This document shows, piece after piece, positions 19,946 through 31,219 of a stretch of 64,000 nucleotides of DNA. The notes under the pieces are model-generated. The model was not told the DNA's origin. It ran no database searches and was given only the letters and a program-made list of their open reading frames with translations. Source of the stretch: Lathyrus oleraceus (taxonomy: Eukaryota > Streptophyta > Magnoliopsida > Fabales > Fabaceae); contig NC_066579.1 of NCBI RefSeq assembly GCF_024323335.1, forward strand, positions 249,667,575-249,731,574, given 5' to 3'. Made by a program: the position numbers and the translations under genes. Numbering within the stretch: the first letter of the stretch is position 1; the number at the start of each line of letters is the position of its first letter.

Positions 19946-20834
19946 AGGGGCACAAGGCATAAACTGCATCAGTTGTTACTGATTGACACCGAAGAATCTG
20001 AGGCGGAAGATCAATCCAGTTACTCCCCTTAGAAGCAAGGTTTTGGGGAATCATATCTATTAGGGATATTAGTGGTCACTGAATTCAACGTAAACCTTTC
20101 CTTATTGCCATTTTCCAAAAATTGTAACATTCCATGGAGCTACGTCATTTGTGTGCTACCATTCTTGAATAAAATACAAGTTTTGCCTGTTAATCATTGT
20201 TAATTGTGTTCTTCTACGTTTTTCTTTGTTATGCAAAGTGTCATTTATTTGTTAATAATGAAATTTTGAAACTTGAAAAAGAATTTGAAATTTAGTGAAA
20301 GGAACAAAGTTACTTTGATATATGTGAAAATCGAGAGAAAATCATTTGTTTTCCCGAAAGTCTCAAGGTTGCATAAATACTCCTGGATCACCAACCAAAA
20401 TCTCCATGGAATACAACTTATTAATCTTCTGGAAGGATGGACCTTTGGTTATTTATAACTGTCAATCTTGATAGATTCTCCTCTGGATACGCCTGTCACT
20501 TGTAAGGATTTGAGTTATTGGTGTTGAGGAATCAGAATCCCTGTAAACAGTCCATGCGAACTCCCAGTCTGCCTATTGTCAGCATTGCATATCATGATCA
20601 TTCATATATCATGCATAAAACAAAAATCAAGTCATGCATGGTTCAAAGTGTACTCTGTACCCATGTGTATGACCCCTTCGGTCCTGTTGTTGATTGTTAT
20701 CCCTTGACCCAAAGACAAGTTGTAGCTAGTATCGTTTCAAAAGTTCAAATCGTCGTTGGCATCATTGTCAGTCTGTTTGTAAATACATTTGTAATTGATA
20801 TCTGAAGTTTGGTTGTCGCCAACATCATTTCAAG
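19946..20834 (+). other. E1 3' UTR, unique part
   Basis: I see no gene and no strong repeat. It is AT-rich with CATGCAT-type motifs near 20590-20640. Confidence 0.5.
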
Positions 20835-21105
20835 TCCAATTGTTGTTGGCACAAATCCATTAAAAGCTGGTTGTAATCCATAACTTAAAGTCAAAGTTCA
20901 ATTGTTGTTGGCACCAATCTGTTAAAAGCTGGTTGTAATCCATTGCTCACAGTTAAAGTCCAATTGTTGTTGACACCAATCTATTGAAAGCTGGTTGTAA
21001 TCCATCGCTTACAGTCAAAGTCCAATTGTTGTTGGCACCTATCCGTTAAAAGTTGGTTGTAATCCATTACTTACGGTTAAAAGTCCAATTGTTGTTTGGC
21101 ACGTA
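20835..21105 (+). repeat. E1 minisatellite, 62-bp unit, about 4.4 copies
   Basis: The motif CAATTGTTGTTGGCACC plus AAAGCTGGTTGTAATCCAT recurs at 20837, 20899, 20961, 21023 and 21086. Spacing is 62, 62, 62 and 63. Confidence 0.95.
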
Positions 21106-21404
21106 CAGAGAGTTTGATTATCCTGTCTTTCCTTATGGTTCCATGAAAGTCATGTGTGACTCATCATCTTGAGGAATTCCCAGAAGCTTGGATGTTTTCG
21201 TGTTAGAAAACTCCAATGATGTTGGTTTTGTTTGATTTCTTTGTGAAGAATCACCATAGCCTTTTGCACGGATGATCTACTTATAAGAAGACTCCTGCTT
21301 ATCTTGGTTTTGCATAAATTCTCTATTAGGAATCTCCAAAATCTTTGATTGGATGAATTTCTTGTGAGAAATCTCCAGAATTGTCAAGGGTATTCTAAAG
21401 TGTC

Positions 21405-22105
21405 AGGTCAGGTATGAACCTGTTGATGAAACTTGATATGTATGTTTGTCAGTATTTTCAGGTCATGTATGAACCTATGGTTGAACTTTTCTTTGTGTTT
21501 TCTAGTTTGTCAGGTCACGTCTGAACCTGTTATTAAATTCTTTAACTTTCTCCAGAATCGTCAGGTCATGTCTGAACCTGTGAGTGAAACTTTCTTTGAA
21601 TATCCAAATGTTAAGGCCACATATGAACCTGTTGAGTAAAAATTCTTTGGTTTTCTAATATTCTTAGGTCATGTTTGAGCCTATTGTTGAAACGCGTTGA
21701 ATTTTCCAATGCTGTTAGGTCATGTATGAGCCTGTTGATGGAACTTTCTTTGTACGTTTTCCAGTATTGTCAGGTCATGTTTGAATCTGTTTATGGAACC
21801 TTTTGATATCCCCCAACATTGTCAGGTCACGTTTGAACCTGCTGTCAGAACCGTTCTTGGTATTCCCCAGCATTGTCAGGTCATGTATGAACCCGTTGCT
21901 GTTGAGCCTTTATTCCAGTATTACTAGGTCATGTCTGGACCTGTTTTGAAGAATCTTTTTCTTTGATTATTCCACTATTGTCAGGTCATGTACGAACCTG
22001 TTGCTGAACCTTTTGTTCCAACGTTGTCAAGTCATGTATGAACTTGTTGTGGAAGTTTTCTCAAAATATTCAAGTTGTAGTAAGTCATGTGTGAACTTAC
22101 TGTCA
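21405..22105 (+). repeat. E1 minisatellite, 50-54-bp unit, about 14 copies
   Basis: The core GTCAGGTCATGTATGAACCT recurs about every 50-54 bases with point changes. The spacer lengths vary. It lies between the unique 3' UTR and the polypurine tract. Minisatellites in this region are typical of Ogre elements. Confidence 0.95.
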
Positions 22106-22463
22106 AAATATCTGGTGTTCTAAGTGTCGTTTGTCAACTTCCACTTCGATTACTCCCCAGTGTGTGTCTGACTCTCCAGCAGGATTGTTATCCCCAGCGA
22201 GTTGACTATACATTGTTTGTCTATTTCCCTGTGGGCCATCAGAGTTCCCCACAGATTGGTCTGTCCGGTAACATCTCCTGTCAAGGATTCACCGTGTCCC
22301 TAACGGGTAAATTCAAAAAAAATAAAGAATCCTGCATCCATGCATATCATATCATAACATTTGCATTTTTCAGGATCAAAATCTGGGTCTCCATTGTATT
22401 TAACCATCCCCCACTGCGATCCGATGAAAAGTGATGTTTCATTTTCCTCTGGTGGAGGATGTT
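22106..22463 (+). other. E1 3' UTR tail before the polypurine tract
   Basis: This is non-coding, with CCCCAG-containing degenerate repeats like those in E3 (41.9-43 kb). No feature can be named. Confidence 0.5.
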
Positions 22464-22478
22464 TAAATAGGGGCAACT
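22464..22478 (+). other. E1 polypurine tract
   Basis: TAAATAGGGGCAAC abuts the TG start of the 3' LTR. E3 (AATAGGGGCAGC) and E2 (AATAAGGGCAGC) have the same motif at the same place. It would prime plus-strand DNA. Confidence 0.8.
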
Positions 22479-23165
22479 GTTATACCCTGATTTTGGTCCG
22501 GATTTTTTTTTCATCAATCATTCATTTTCTTTCCTCCTCATGACCATTTCATCCGGTCATAAATCTATCCACCTACACTGGTTGTTTAGACATTGCCACT
22601 ACTTGCCATTCCATGACTATTAGATTTTTACCTCTCTATTTGGCTTTAGATGTTTGATACATTTTGATAGAATCAATTGGAATGTCATTCTCATGTCTAA
22701 ATTCAATCCATGTTTTGTCTCTCATGGAACATCATTTTCCTTTCAAGGAGATTCCATCTATATACCATCTTATATTTCTATATATCATGTTCAAATTTGC
22801 ATTCACATTTTTTCATTCACATTGGAAAGCTTCCATTCATCCATACACATATTCATTCATATTTTAATTACTTCATTCATTTTTACCACATCCACTCACT
22901 CACAACCGTCGTTCCCATGGCAAGTGGATTAACTCATAACCTTTAAACATCACCATTCGAATACATGAAGTCCACAAGATACAAGGAAAGGCTTCTTTTG
23001 ACTTGCTACGAGAGACGCTAACTTTTTCATTCACAACAATGTCATATTCTTTACAAATCATAAGTTTGTCCAAAGCATACTTAATTTACAAGAAAAAACA
23101 GTTGGCACTCAAATCTTTATTACAAGAGGGGGATACATTCATTATGCTTCATACATGGAGATTGC

Positions 23166-23835
23166 TATAAACATGCATTATTGTCCAAATCAAGCTGGAT
23201 TGCAACTGGATATGAAGATGGGACTGTGAGGCTGACTTGGTACTCTCCGGGTATTGAGAATTGGTCCACGTCAAAATTGCTTGTTGAGCATGTTGGTGGA
23301 TCAGCTGTAAGATCAATTTGTTGCGTCTCAAAACTACACACCATTCCATCAGCTGTAATTATTGTACCTGATGACAAGAGCGAACAAAATGTTGCTGATG
23401 TGGACAAATATAATCCAACCTTCCTGATATCAGTAGGTGCAAAGTGTGTCCTAACTTCTTGGCTACTCAAAAGTACGAGGTTGAAGAACAAAACTAACTT
23501 CCACACTGATAATCAGCAAGATTCAAAAGAAGTTGATTTGTCGACTTTTATCAAGTTTGTCCTCTTCAATGACCTTCCAGTGGCTTTCCACTGACATGCC
23601 AACCAACTTGCAAAAATATCTCAAGGAAGATGGTGTGAATATTACTGCAAATTCTCTTCATCCAGGAACAATTGTCACCAACCTTTTCCGTCATAACAGT
23701 GCAGTGAACAGTCTGATAAATGTGATTGGGAAACCTATGTTGAAAAATGCTCAACAAGGAGCAGCTACAACAATGCTAAGTAGCATTGCATCCACAAGTG
23801 AAGGAAGCAAAGAATGGAGCTTTGATGCAACTTGA
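23166..23835 (+). pseudogene. 3' LTR copy of the WDR6-like/SDR-like chimera, frame broken
   Basis: This is the same fusion as in the 5' LTR. A small change near 23535-23540 (GTTGATTTGTCGAC instead of GTTGATGGTCGAC) shifts the frame. The WD40-like part ends at 23594 in one frame and the SDR-like part ([20 protein letters not shown]) is in another frame up to 23835. Several residue differences are visible (for example LVEHVGG against LSEHVGG). The two copies were identical when E1 inserted, so these changes are younger than the insertion. The break suggests no selection on the chimera at this locus. Confidence 0.6.
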
Positions 23836-24302
23836 TAGCAAAACTTTGGTGCAACTTGATCTTGAGCTTGTGCAGAAGTGAAATTGTTGCAATTGTGCAT
23901 AAACAATTTGATGAATTTGGCTGAGAATCTATTGAATGGTGCAGTTGCCAACAGAGTAGATCAAAACGAGAATTCTCAAAGGAAAGCCAGCCCTTACGCT
24001 CACACCACGTAACGCATTTCCTGTTTTAAATGTTAAGAACAATACATCAGCAAGATAATAGCATAAATACAATAGTCAATGCCAAAAAACCAACAAAAAG
24101 CGGTAAAGGCACGTGGACGCTCTATCTAAAAAATGCAAAATACGGATGGGCCAAGTGGATCAACATCTTGAGGAGGTTCATTATCTTCTTAACAATACAA
24201 TATAAGTTGTGGCAACAAAAGAAGTTCTCAAAGGAAAACAGTTGACTAGTTCCCTTCAATAATACAGCGCTTCAAAAGTACTTTCAAAAATCTGACTCAA
24301 TT

Positions 24303-24394
24303 GCTGATTTCTTCACCATTTGTTCAAATTCTTCCTGCTGCTGTTGTTGCTCCAATGTATTTCTCTGGAAAATATCAAGTTGGTGTCATCAATC
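24303..24394 (+). pseudogene. 3' LTR copy of the ABCD-transporter-like fragment
   Basis: It shows the same VQILPAAVVAPMYFSGK block as at 5815-5905, here with one residue changed after the lysine. It is a relic only. Confidence 0.45.
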
Positions 24395-24718
24395 AGTGGA
24401 TTCAATTGCAAGCTCAGTTTTTCACCAGCGACTCCCATGGCTCAGCCTGCTGTGGCAATCTTGAGTCAAGGTTCTAATGCAAATGTGGTAAAACATGTAC
24501 AACCAAATTATCAAATTAAGCATGGTTTAAACATTTTCGAAAATCACAATCAAAGAAAATCCTAAAGAAAAAAAACAGCAGCAACAATGATCAACCATCA
24601 TTTTCCGAAGATGATGATGATTTCGATGATGCTTTAGAGGATGAAGGTTTTTCTCTTGCAAAGAGTAAAAAGAATCATAACAAGTCAAGATTCACCGGAG
24701 AATATTCTGAGTTTGCAG

Positions 24719-24820
24719 ATCCATTGGTTATCCTTTCAGCCATTCCCTGTATAACAGCAATAAGACCATCTAAAGCAAGAGTTACACCAACAGACCATCC
24801 AATTGAGCCATATTGCATTT
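24719..24820 (-). pseudogene. 3' LTR copy of the pyruvate-decarboxylase-like antisense fragment
   Basis: It has the same MQYGSIGWSVG reading on the minus strand as at 6233-6332. Confidence 0.45.
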
Positions 24821-24930
24821 AGAAGTCATGCCTGTCACCAAAAAAAATTCAGTCCTACAAACATAATGAAGAAAAGTTTTGGAAAATACAACAAATTACA
24901 CTATTTCAACACTTACCCTAATCCCTTTTC

Positions 24931-25983
24931 CACCATTGATGTTGGGTTTGTGCCATGTAGCAACGCTACTTCATGTGCAAGATAGGTAAACATCCATGTT
25001 GCAAGCCATTATCCAACAATCTTTCCATGAGCGCATGACTTAAAGAAGACCAGCCAGAGGACATTTCACATCATCTCCTTAATGACAATCATGTTACAAC
25101 AGATTCTAACGAAATATCACTTATGTCAAGGGTCAATTCTCTTTGCCGTCTTCTGCAAAAGGGTCCTGTAGAAATGCCAAATTCACATGACAATTCGCAT
25201 GACAGCAAGGGTTCACTTGAAGGACCTAATGATAGAAAATATTCAACTTGGTCACGATCTTGAGTCAATGTAGAGCATCAAAACCAAAATGGATATGAAG
25301 GCAGTTGAATCTGACTTCAAGCTCCAACAAAACTTACATAACCGTCGTGAGAAATACCGATGTCGAAATTCACTGGAATCACCAAAATTTGATTATGATT
25401 TTTCCCATCAGTAAAGATGATTTTGGCATTCGTGGTTTCGCACTCTATGAGGTCAAATTGCTGAAAGCCGAGAGATTCAAAAACAACATCATCATCACAC
25501 TTCCAGCTAATGGTTGGAGAATGGAAATAGGCATCACCCATGAACCTGAATCTGAGGAAAAAAAAAGAGGAAAAAAGCGTTGTTAATAATCAAATGCAAT
25601 ATCAAAATGAGATGCTAGAGACGACAAGACATGATCATGCACATCGGATGAGAACAGAAAAAGATGAGTTTCCATTCAAAATACCTCTCCGTGGTAATGT
25701 TTCCCAATCTGGTTACGAAAGTGGTAGTCCGTCGAATCAAATATACGACGAACTCTACCTTAGCTCGAGCTATGTTTCACCTGACTCTATTGAGGACCCA
25801 GATCAGGAGAAGAGGAAACTGTTAAGAATGGTTTATAAACGGCAGGATCAGCTCAACAGAACCAAGGAAACGTATGAAAGACCGTCCGTGGTAAAACGTA
25901 TTTCTTCATACCAAAGCCATGATTCTCATGACAGAAGACTTTATCACGGTTAGGATGCAAACGCAAGCTACAGTCATGGCATA
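24931..25983 (+). other. Segment of about 1.05 kb present only in the 3' LTR of E1
   Basis: The 5' LTR jumps from CCCTTTTC directly to TAGCATGCTGATAAACGAC, whereas here 1.05 kb lies between the matching flanks. I see no clear target duplication around it, and it has coding-like cargo like the rest of the LTR. Loss from the 5' LTR is therefore more likely than gain here. The left half has open reading of unknown origin (for example LMSRVNSLCRLLQKGPVEMP). Confidence 0.7.
25540..25953 (+). pseudogene. Captured fragment resembling an EDR4-like (DUF3133) protein
   Basis: An open frame of 137 codons reads DEFPFKIPLRGNVSQSGYES, then YDELYLSSSYVSPDSIEDPD and LLRMVYKRQDQLNRTKE. To my recollection this matches the middle part of ENHANCED DISEASE RESISTANCE 4-like proteins, plant proteins that carry a C-terminal zinc-ribbon and modulate defence. 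The zinc-ribbon is absent, and the frame ends in a TAG after LYHG. Only the 3' LTR has it. It is a non-functional relic; the identity is from memory and should be treated as likely, not proven. Confidence 0.5.
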
Positions 25984-27732
25984 GCATTCTGATAAATGAC
26001 ATCAATTCTCATGCTGCAGACCCTTACGCACCAGTATTACCTGCTACTGCATCCGGATGTGTTTCCATATCTCATCAAGTGGAGCCATTGCAACTCTGTG
26101 ACAATCAAAGCCAAAATCAAAACGTAGAATAAAAACCAAAACGGCAAATGAAGTTGGATTCAAAACAGAAACCAAAGCTGCCCTGCATAATTAAAAAAAT
26201 GAATGACCATGTTTCAGTTCACTCAACCCAAATCATGATCGAAAATCTCTGTGATAATTGAAGTTTTAACTTTCACCAAATTTCACTGCAGTAAAAATAA
26301 ATTAATTTAGCAAGGCGTTAAAATTCCACAAGCAACCCAAAAAAGGAATCAAGACGAATTCAGAGTAAGAAAGTACATGGATCGTATTACCTGTTCCAAA
26401 TCAAATACCAAATGAGACAAACAAACTATGAGCACCCTAAAGGACTTCCAAAAGGATACCCTTTTGATCTCCATAGCCAAATCAGAAACCCTAACAGGGT
26501 GAGTATAAAAAAAGGGGGCGGATACTGTTGAAGAGGAGGAAAAACCCTAATAATTCAGCGACCAAAAAAACTACTCAATAACAAAAAGGAGAGGTTAGCA
26601 AGAGTTCTGAAAAAAAACCATTAGCATTAGCAAACTAAGAGAAATAAGACGGTGGTACTACTGGTGGCCCTGTTTTCGAAATCCACTCCAAAAGATCGAA
26701 GAAGCAAGAAGTGTAAGAGATTGTGTACCTGTTCATTCGTCTCCAAAACATCCTGATCCGGTAAATATTCTCCTCTTCTTGTTCTTCGGCACCCAGCGTC
26801 AACCTCTGTTTGGTTTAGGGTTCGTGATTGTAGTGATGTTGTTGACCTTAATTTCTGCTTGTTTTTGGGTGTTAGGTTCGTGTTAGGAGAGTTAGGTTTT
26901 ACTTTTCGTATGGAGAAAAAAGCTGTGAGCTGAGATGAGGGAGGAGGAGTTGGGGAGGATATTTCCCATTCACTTTCTTTCCCTTTTCATTAGGGCGAAT
27001 TTCAGTAAAGAAGGTGACCGTTTGTTCTTTCCCACTTCCCCAAGGGTTTAATGCCTTCTTCGTTTCCCCAAGAGAATTAATGGCTCCCCATTCTCTTCCC
27101 CATGTGACCGTTGGGACTCTGTTTCCCACGCGTCTTCCTGCAGAATAGGAAGAGGCTCACCACAGATCCGGCCATTTGGGTCAGTTGGGAAAATGGGTCT
27201 TCACCGACCTAGGCCCATACTGTTTAGGATCCTTTGTTTAGGTTGGGTTTTACTCTAAAATGACCCAGCAACCCATCTTATTTTAGTAGTTTTTATTTTT
27301 ATTTTAATTTATCTTGATCTATTTTTGTTTATATATTTAAGTTGTTGTTAAGGAAACAAGTGACCATAAGTGGCCGAGTGGAGAGAGAGCAATTTCACTT
27401 ACTTTAGTGGGATGGGTTTGATACTTGGGAATAGCATATCTTCATTTATTTTATTTTTATTCTTGCTATTTTATTTAAAAAATTTATAATTTATTACTAT
27501 TTATTTTACCATTTTGTACCTTTTTATCTAGTCCTCCCTTTTTACGCTTGTTGATTTTATTCATTCCGGTTTAACTGTTAATGTGTTGTAAATAATTTGT
27601 TTATTTATTTATTTATTTCGTTCGGTTTACTTTTGGGCATATTCTCCACGAACTCATACGCCATATCAATTTAATTGACCAACACCTCAAACCTTCACAT
27701 TAATCCTTCCGTTCAAACGTATCTTTTTTTAT

Positions 27733-28424
27733 TAAAATTTGAAGAAAAAGATTATCCTGGATGGAACATCCAGTCATAATCCCGTATATTAGGCTCAAGC
27801 TGTAAGAGCTTGTAAGCCATAAATATTCGTCTTCTCTCCAAAATACCTGTAAATATCTCAAACCATCTTCTTAATAAAATTTGAAGAAAAAGATTATCCT
27901 GGATGGAATATCCAGTTATAATCCCGAATATTAGGCTCAAGCTGTAAGAGTTTGCAAGCCATAAATATTCGTCTTCCCTCTAAAACATTCGTAAATATTT
28001 GAACCTTTTCTTTAGGCAATATTGGAAAGAAACAGACTGCCTGGGTGGAATGTCCAGACGTAGTCCCGAATATTAGACCCAAGCTGTAAGAGCTTGCAAG
28101 TCACAAGTACTCGTCTTTCAAACTCCAAAATATTTAATTCCTATCTTAACCTCTTTCAATAAAGATGGAAATGGAACATGGTGTATACTGTGTACTCCTG
28201 AGATTAAGATTCGAGGTGGATGCCTCGCCAATCTTAGCTCTCGCCATCATTTAAAATTGCCATTGCGGTTTCTTCAAACCCTTTCTCAATCAAATTCAAA
28301 ACACTTAATCTTTATTAAACACTTTTGCCAATAAAGATGGAAATGGAACATGGTGTATACCGTGCACTCCTGAGACTAAGATTTGAGATGGATATCTCGC
28401 TCATCCAAGTTCTCGCCATTACTC
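27733..28424 (+). repeat. Tandem repeats of the E1 3' LTR (copies of the 142-bp and 172-bp arrays)
   Basis: These match 8159-8850 of the 5' LTR with scattered substitutions. Three 142-bp copies are followed by two copies of the AATAAAGATGGAAATGG unit. Confidence 0.85.
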
Positions 28425-28913
28425 AAAAATACATCCAACCAATCAAACTCTTTTCTCGCCGTCGTGCGATTAATCAAAAATCTTTTCATAAACGAAAGAT
28501 ATCTTGTCTTAAGATGATGCAAAGCAATGTTTCGGCCATGATTGTTGAGTTGAGATAAGAGACGTTTTTCCGAATGTTGATTTGTAAATCCATTCGATGT
28601 GTGGTACACGTCCGCCCCTCATCTGTTTTGGGTAAAACAATGTTTTCGTTGATTAATACAATATAGCTTTCGCTAAAATCGACCAACAAACAAGCATTTT
28701 CTACCCAGAACTACGTAAGCCTTGACTTCTCTATTGAGATACGTAGGAGCAGGATTTGTAAATCTTGTCAGGCCCACTAATAAAGAAACTTAGGTTTAGT
28801 CCTTCGTCAAAAATCCAAAAACATTCCCCTTTCTTATATTCTTCCTTTCCCACCTAATAAATTAAAGCCTAACATTTCAACTAACACTAATGCGCACAAC
28901 TAACCTAATGGTT

Positions 28914-28930
28914 CCCGTTGAGTACAACGG
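28914..28930 (+). promoter_or_regulatory. E1 3' LTR hairpin with AGTA loop
   Basis: CCGTTG-AGTA-CAACGG. The outermost pair of the 5' LTR copy is lost (G to A at the 3' side); the inner six pairs remain. Confidence 0.55.
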
Positions 28931-29155
28931 ACGTGAGGGGTGCTAATACCTTCTCCTTGCGTAATCGACTCCCGAACCCTGATTTGGTTGCGACGACCAA
29001 TAATCATTGTCGTCTTGTCTTGGGTTTTATCGATCTTTACCCTTTCCTTTTTAGGAATAAATAAATTTCGGTGGCGACTCTGTTCAGTCCATCATTGCGA
29101 GCGTGTGATTACGCTTCGCTTAGGTCATATCCCCATTTTTCATCGAGGTGCGACA

Positions 29156-29160
29156 TGGAG
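29156..29160. repeat. Target-site duplication of E1, right copy (TGGAG)
   Basis: It is identical to 3987-3991. Confidence 0.95.
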
Positions 29161-30215
29161 CAAGGAGAGGAGCCCCGGATAAGGGTAGATGGCGATGCCT
29201 GAGGCAATCGACTTACAGGTAGATGGCGATGCATGAAGCAACTTTGACTAAGCATAACTTTCTCAATCTTAATCCAAATGGAGCAAACTTTATATCTCTA
29301 GAAAGCTTGGAACAAGAGGAACAACTTTCATGTTGGAGAAATTTTCAAATGGAGCTTTTATCTTGATGGAAAATGGGCTTAAAGTGAGTGCAACAACCAT
29401 GAAAACTTGCCCTAAATGGAAAGTCAACCATTTCCAAATTAAGTAACTTTTCCAATTCCTGATTAAATGATGAATCCATGATCCAGCCTTGATCAAATTT
29501 CACATGTAAGCTCCCTTAGGCATGGATTTTGAGATTCCACTCTCAAAATGTCAGGAGTTGACTTTTCTGGCCCCACAGTTGACTTTTCCCAAACTGTCTG
29601 ATTCCCGATTCCAGTGATCAATTGAAGCACCTCTGGCTCAAATAAAAAGCTGATTTTTTGTATGTAGACCCTGGTGGACATATGGAGAGCCATGGAAAAG
29701 AGTTTCACCCAAAGAATCAGAAATAAACTGATTTTACACCAACCCCTAATTTAGGGCAAAATTGATCAGGAATTGATTGCACTGATTGCCAATGGATCTT
29801 TCTGAGATAATTGTGAATCTTCCTAGGCCAAGATGCCTCTCCAATCATGACATGGATAAGCTCCTCTACTTCCAACCAAACATTGCCTGTTGCAGGTAGC
29901 CATGAAACCTTAATTTCTGATTAAATCCAGATGAACACTCTGATAGCTCTGAATCCTTCACTGATGAACTGAGGACCATAATAAGATATCTGGAGCCCCC
30001 TGAGACCCTTGAGACCTGTATAATTAGAGAATGAAGTCCAATCCTCAATCTTGCTTTGTGTGTGCTCCTTCTGTTAAGGAGTGATCAATCAAAACATGAT
30101 TCCCAAGTCACTAATGCAGTATGCAATGAGTATGACCTAGTATGATGCCAATGAGGTGTGAAACATGATCCCATGCTTCCAGGAAAAAATGAAGGGTAAA
30201 TTTTGGGGTATTATA
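29161..30215 (-). mobile_element. E2 3' LTR, part 1 (LTR start)
   Basis: On the minus strand this begins TATAATACCCCAAAATTTACC directly after the polypurine tract. The other elements begin TG, so a G-to-A change at the second base is likely. It is continuous with 3008-3986 once E1 and one TGGAG are removed. No gene is seen. Confidence 0.8.
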
Positions 30216-30230
30216 GCTGCCCTTATTCAA
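30216..30230 (-). other. E2 polypurine tract
   Basis: The minus strand reads TTGAATAAGGGCAGC, next to the LTR start. It matches the E3 tract with one difference in the G run. Confidence 0.75.
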
Positions 30231-31214
30231 TCAATTGGAGACCCGAAAGGAAGATAGCAACGGCTTTTGCACTTTCGAGGTATCAAGGGATTGAAGACGA
30301 TAAAAGCCCGAAACTTTACACTGAAGTGAAAAAAATGAAGTAACAAATGCCTGTCAGAATCGGCAAAGAGGTGGTCTTGAAAAGAGAAGCCGTCTGGTAC
30401 GGTGAGAGTCGGTCTGAACACCGAAAAAGAATGTTAGCTTGAATACCAAAATAAATGGTAACACAAAAATAACCATGGCCTGAATGCCGCTCATCAGTCT
30501 AAATACTGGGAATGACTTCGATATGAGCATCGGAAGATACAAGATTATCAAACATCGGTCTGAACACCGGGAAACTGGCCTGAATGCCACAAGTTGCATC
30601 GACCTGAACGTCGGAAACTTCTTCGATCTGAACATCAGAAAACTGGCTTGAATGCCACAAGTTGCATCGACTTGAACGTCGGAAACTTCTTTGATCTGAA
30701 CATCGGAAAACTGGCCTGAATGCCACTTCGGTCTGAATACCGGAAAACTGGCCTGAATGCCACTTCGGTCTGAATACCGGGAAATTGGCCTGAATGCCAC
30801 AAGTTGCGTCGACCTGAACGTCAGAAACTTCTTCGATCTGAACATCGGAAAACTGGCCTGAATGCCACTTCGGTCTGAATACCGAAAATTTTCATACCTG
30901 TCAGCATCGGCAGAAATAGGGAAAATGATAATTGAGGCGACACGTGGGCCAACGACCCATGCTGGGAATAAAAGAGGATACGTCATGAACAAACATCAGT
31001 CTGAGTACTGGAAACAACTTCTGGCTTATCACTTGGGATACCGAGAATGTCTTATGCTTTACATGCGTATGTTTGAATTTTTCAATGGCGTAATGCTCCA
31101 TGAAAATGGAAATGCTACGCGATTTGGGAGGATGCAATGCGATATGATTCTACATGCGGGGATATAAAATGCTAGGTTAGAGAGAACGCCAAGCCGAGGC
31201 AATGAATTCTGCTG
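30231..31214 (-). repeat. E2 3' UTR with minisatellite (about 30480-30900)
   Basis: Degenerate units contain (minus strand) GGTATTCAGACCGAAG, TTTCCGACGTTCAGGTCGATG and GGCATTCAGGCCAG in varying order. The array is the same family as the one at 44139-44290 of E3. The rest is non-coding. Confidence 0.8.
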
Positions 31215-31219
31215 GGGAG
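31215..31219. repeat. Target-site duplication of E3, left copy (GGGAG)
   Basis: It touches the TGTAGCACC start of the E3 5' LTR. The same five bases follow its 3' LTR at 53014-53018. Confidence 0.95.

Larger units (their letters stand above)
3992..29155 (+). mobile_element. E1: full-length Tat/Ogre-type retrotransposon, 25.2 kb
   Basis: Both LTRs start TGTTATAYCCTGATTTTGG and end in GCGACA. The 5-bp duplication TGGAG flanks the element. A primer site follows the 5' LTR and a purine-rich tract precedes the 3' LTR. Inside are ORF1, gag, protease, an intron, RT, RNase H, archaeal-type RNase H and integrase on one strand. It was inserted into E2's 3' LTR. About ten differences are visible by eye in the first 500 bases of the two LTRs, so it is clearly older than E3. 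gag-pol is interrupted at several sites while ORF1 is open. Confidence 0.95.
22479..29155 (+). mobile_element. E1 3' LTR (6677 bp)
   Basis: The ends match the 5' LTR, and the duplication TGGAG follows. It is 1088 bases longer than the 5' LTR. About 1053 bases of that are the segment 24931-25983 and about 36 lie near 26240. It carries the same gene-fragment cargo. Confidence 0.95.

Noticed and set aside
21405..22105. A CRISPR-like array (regular short repeats with variable spacers)
   Set aside because: Units diverge, spacers are related to each other, and the setting is a plant retrotransposon 3' UTR. It is a minisatellite.
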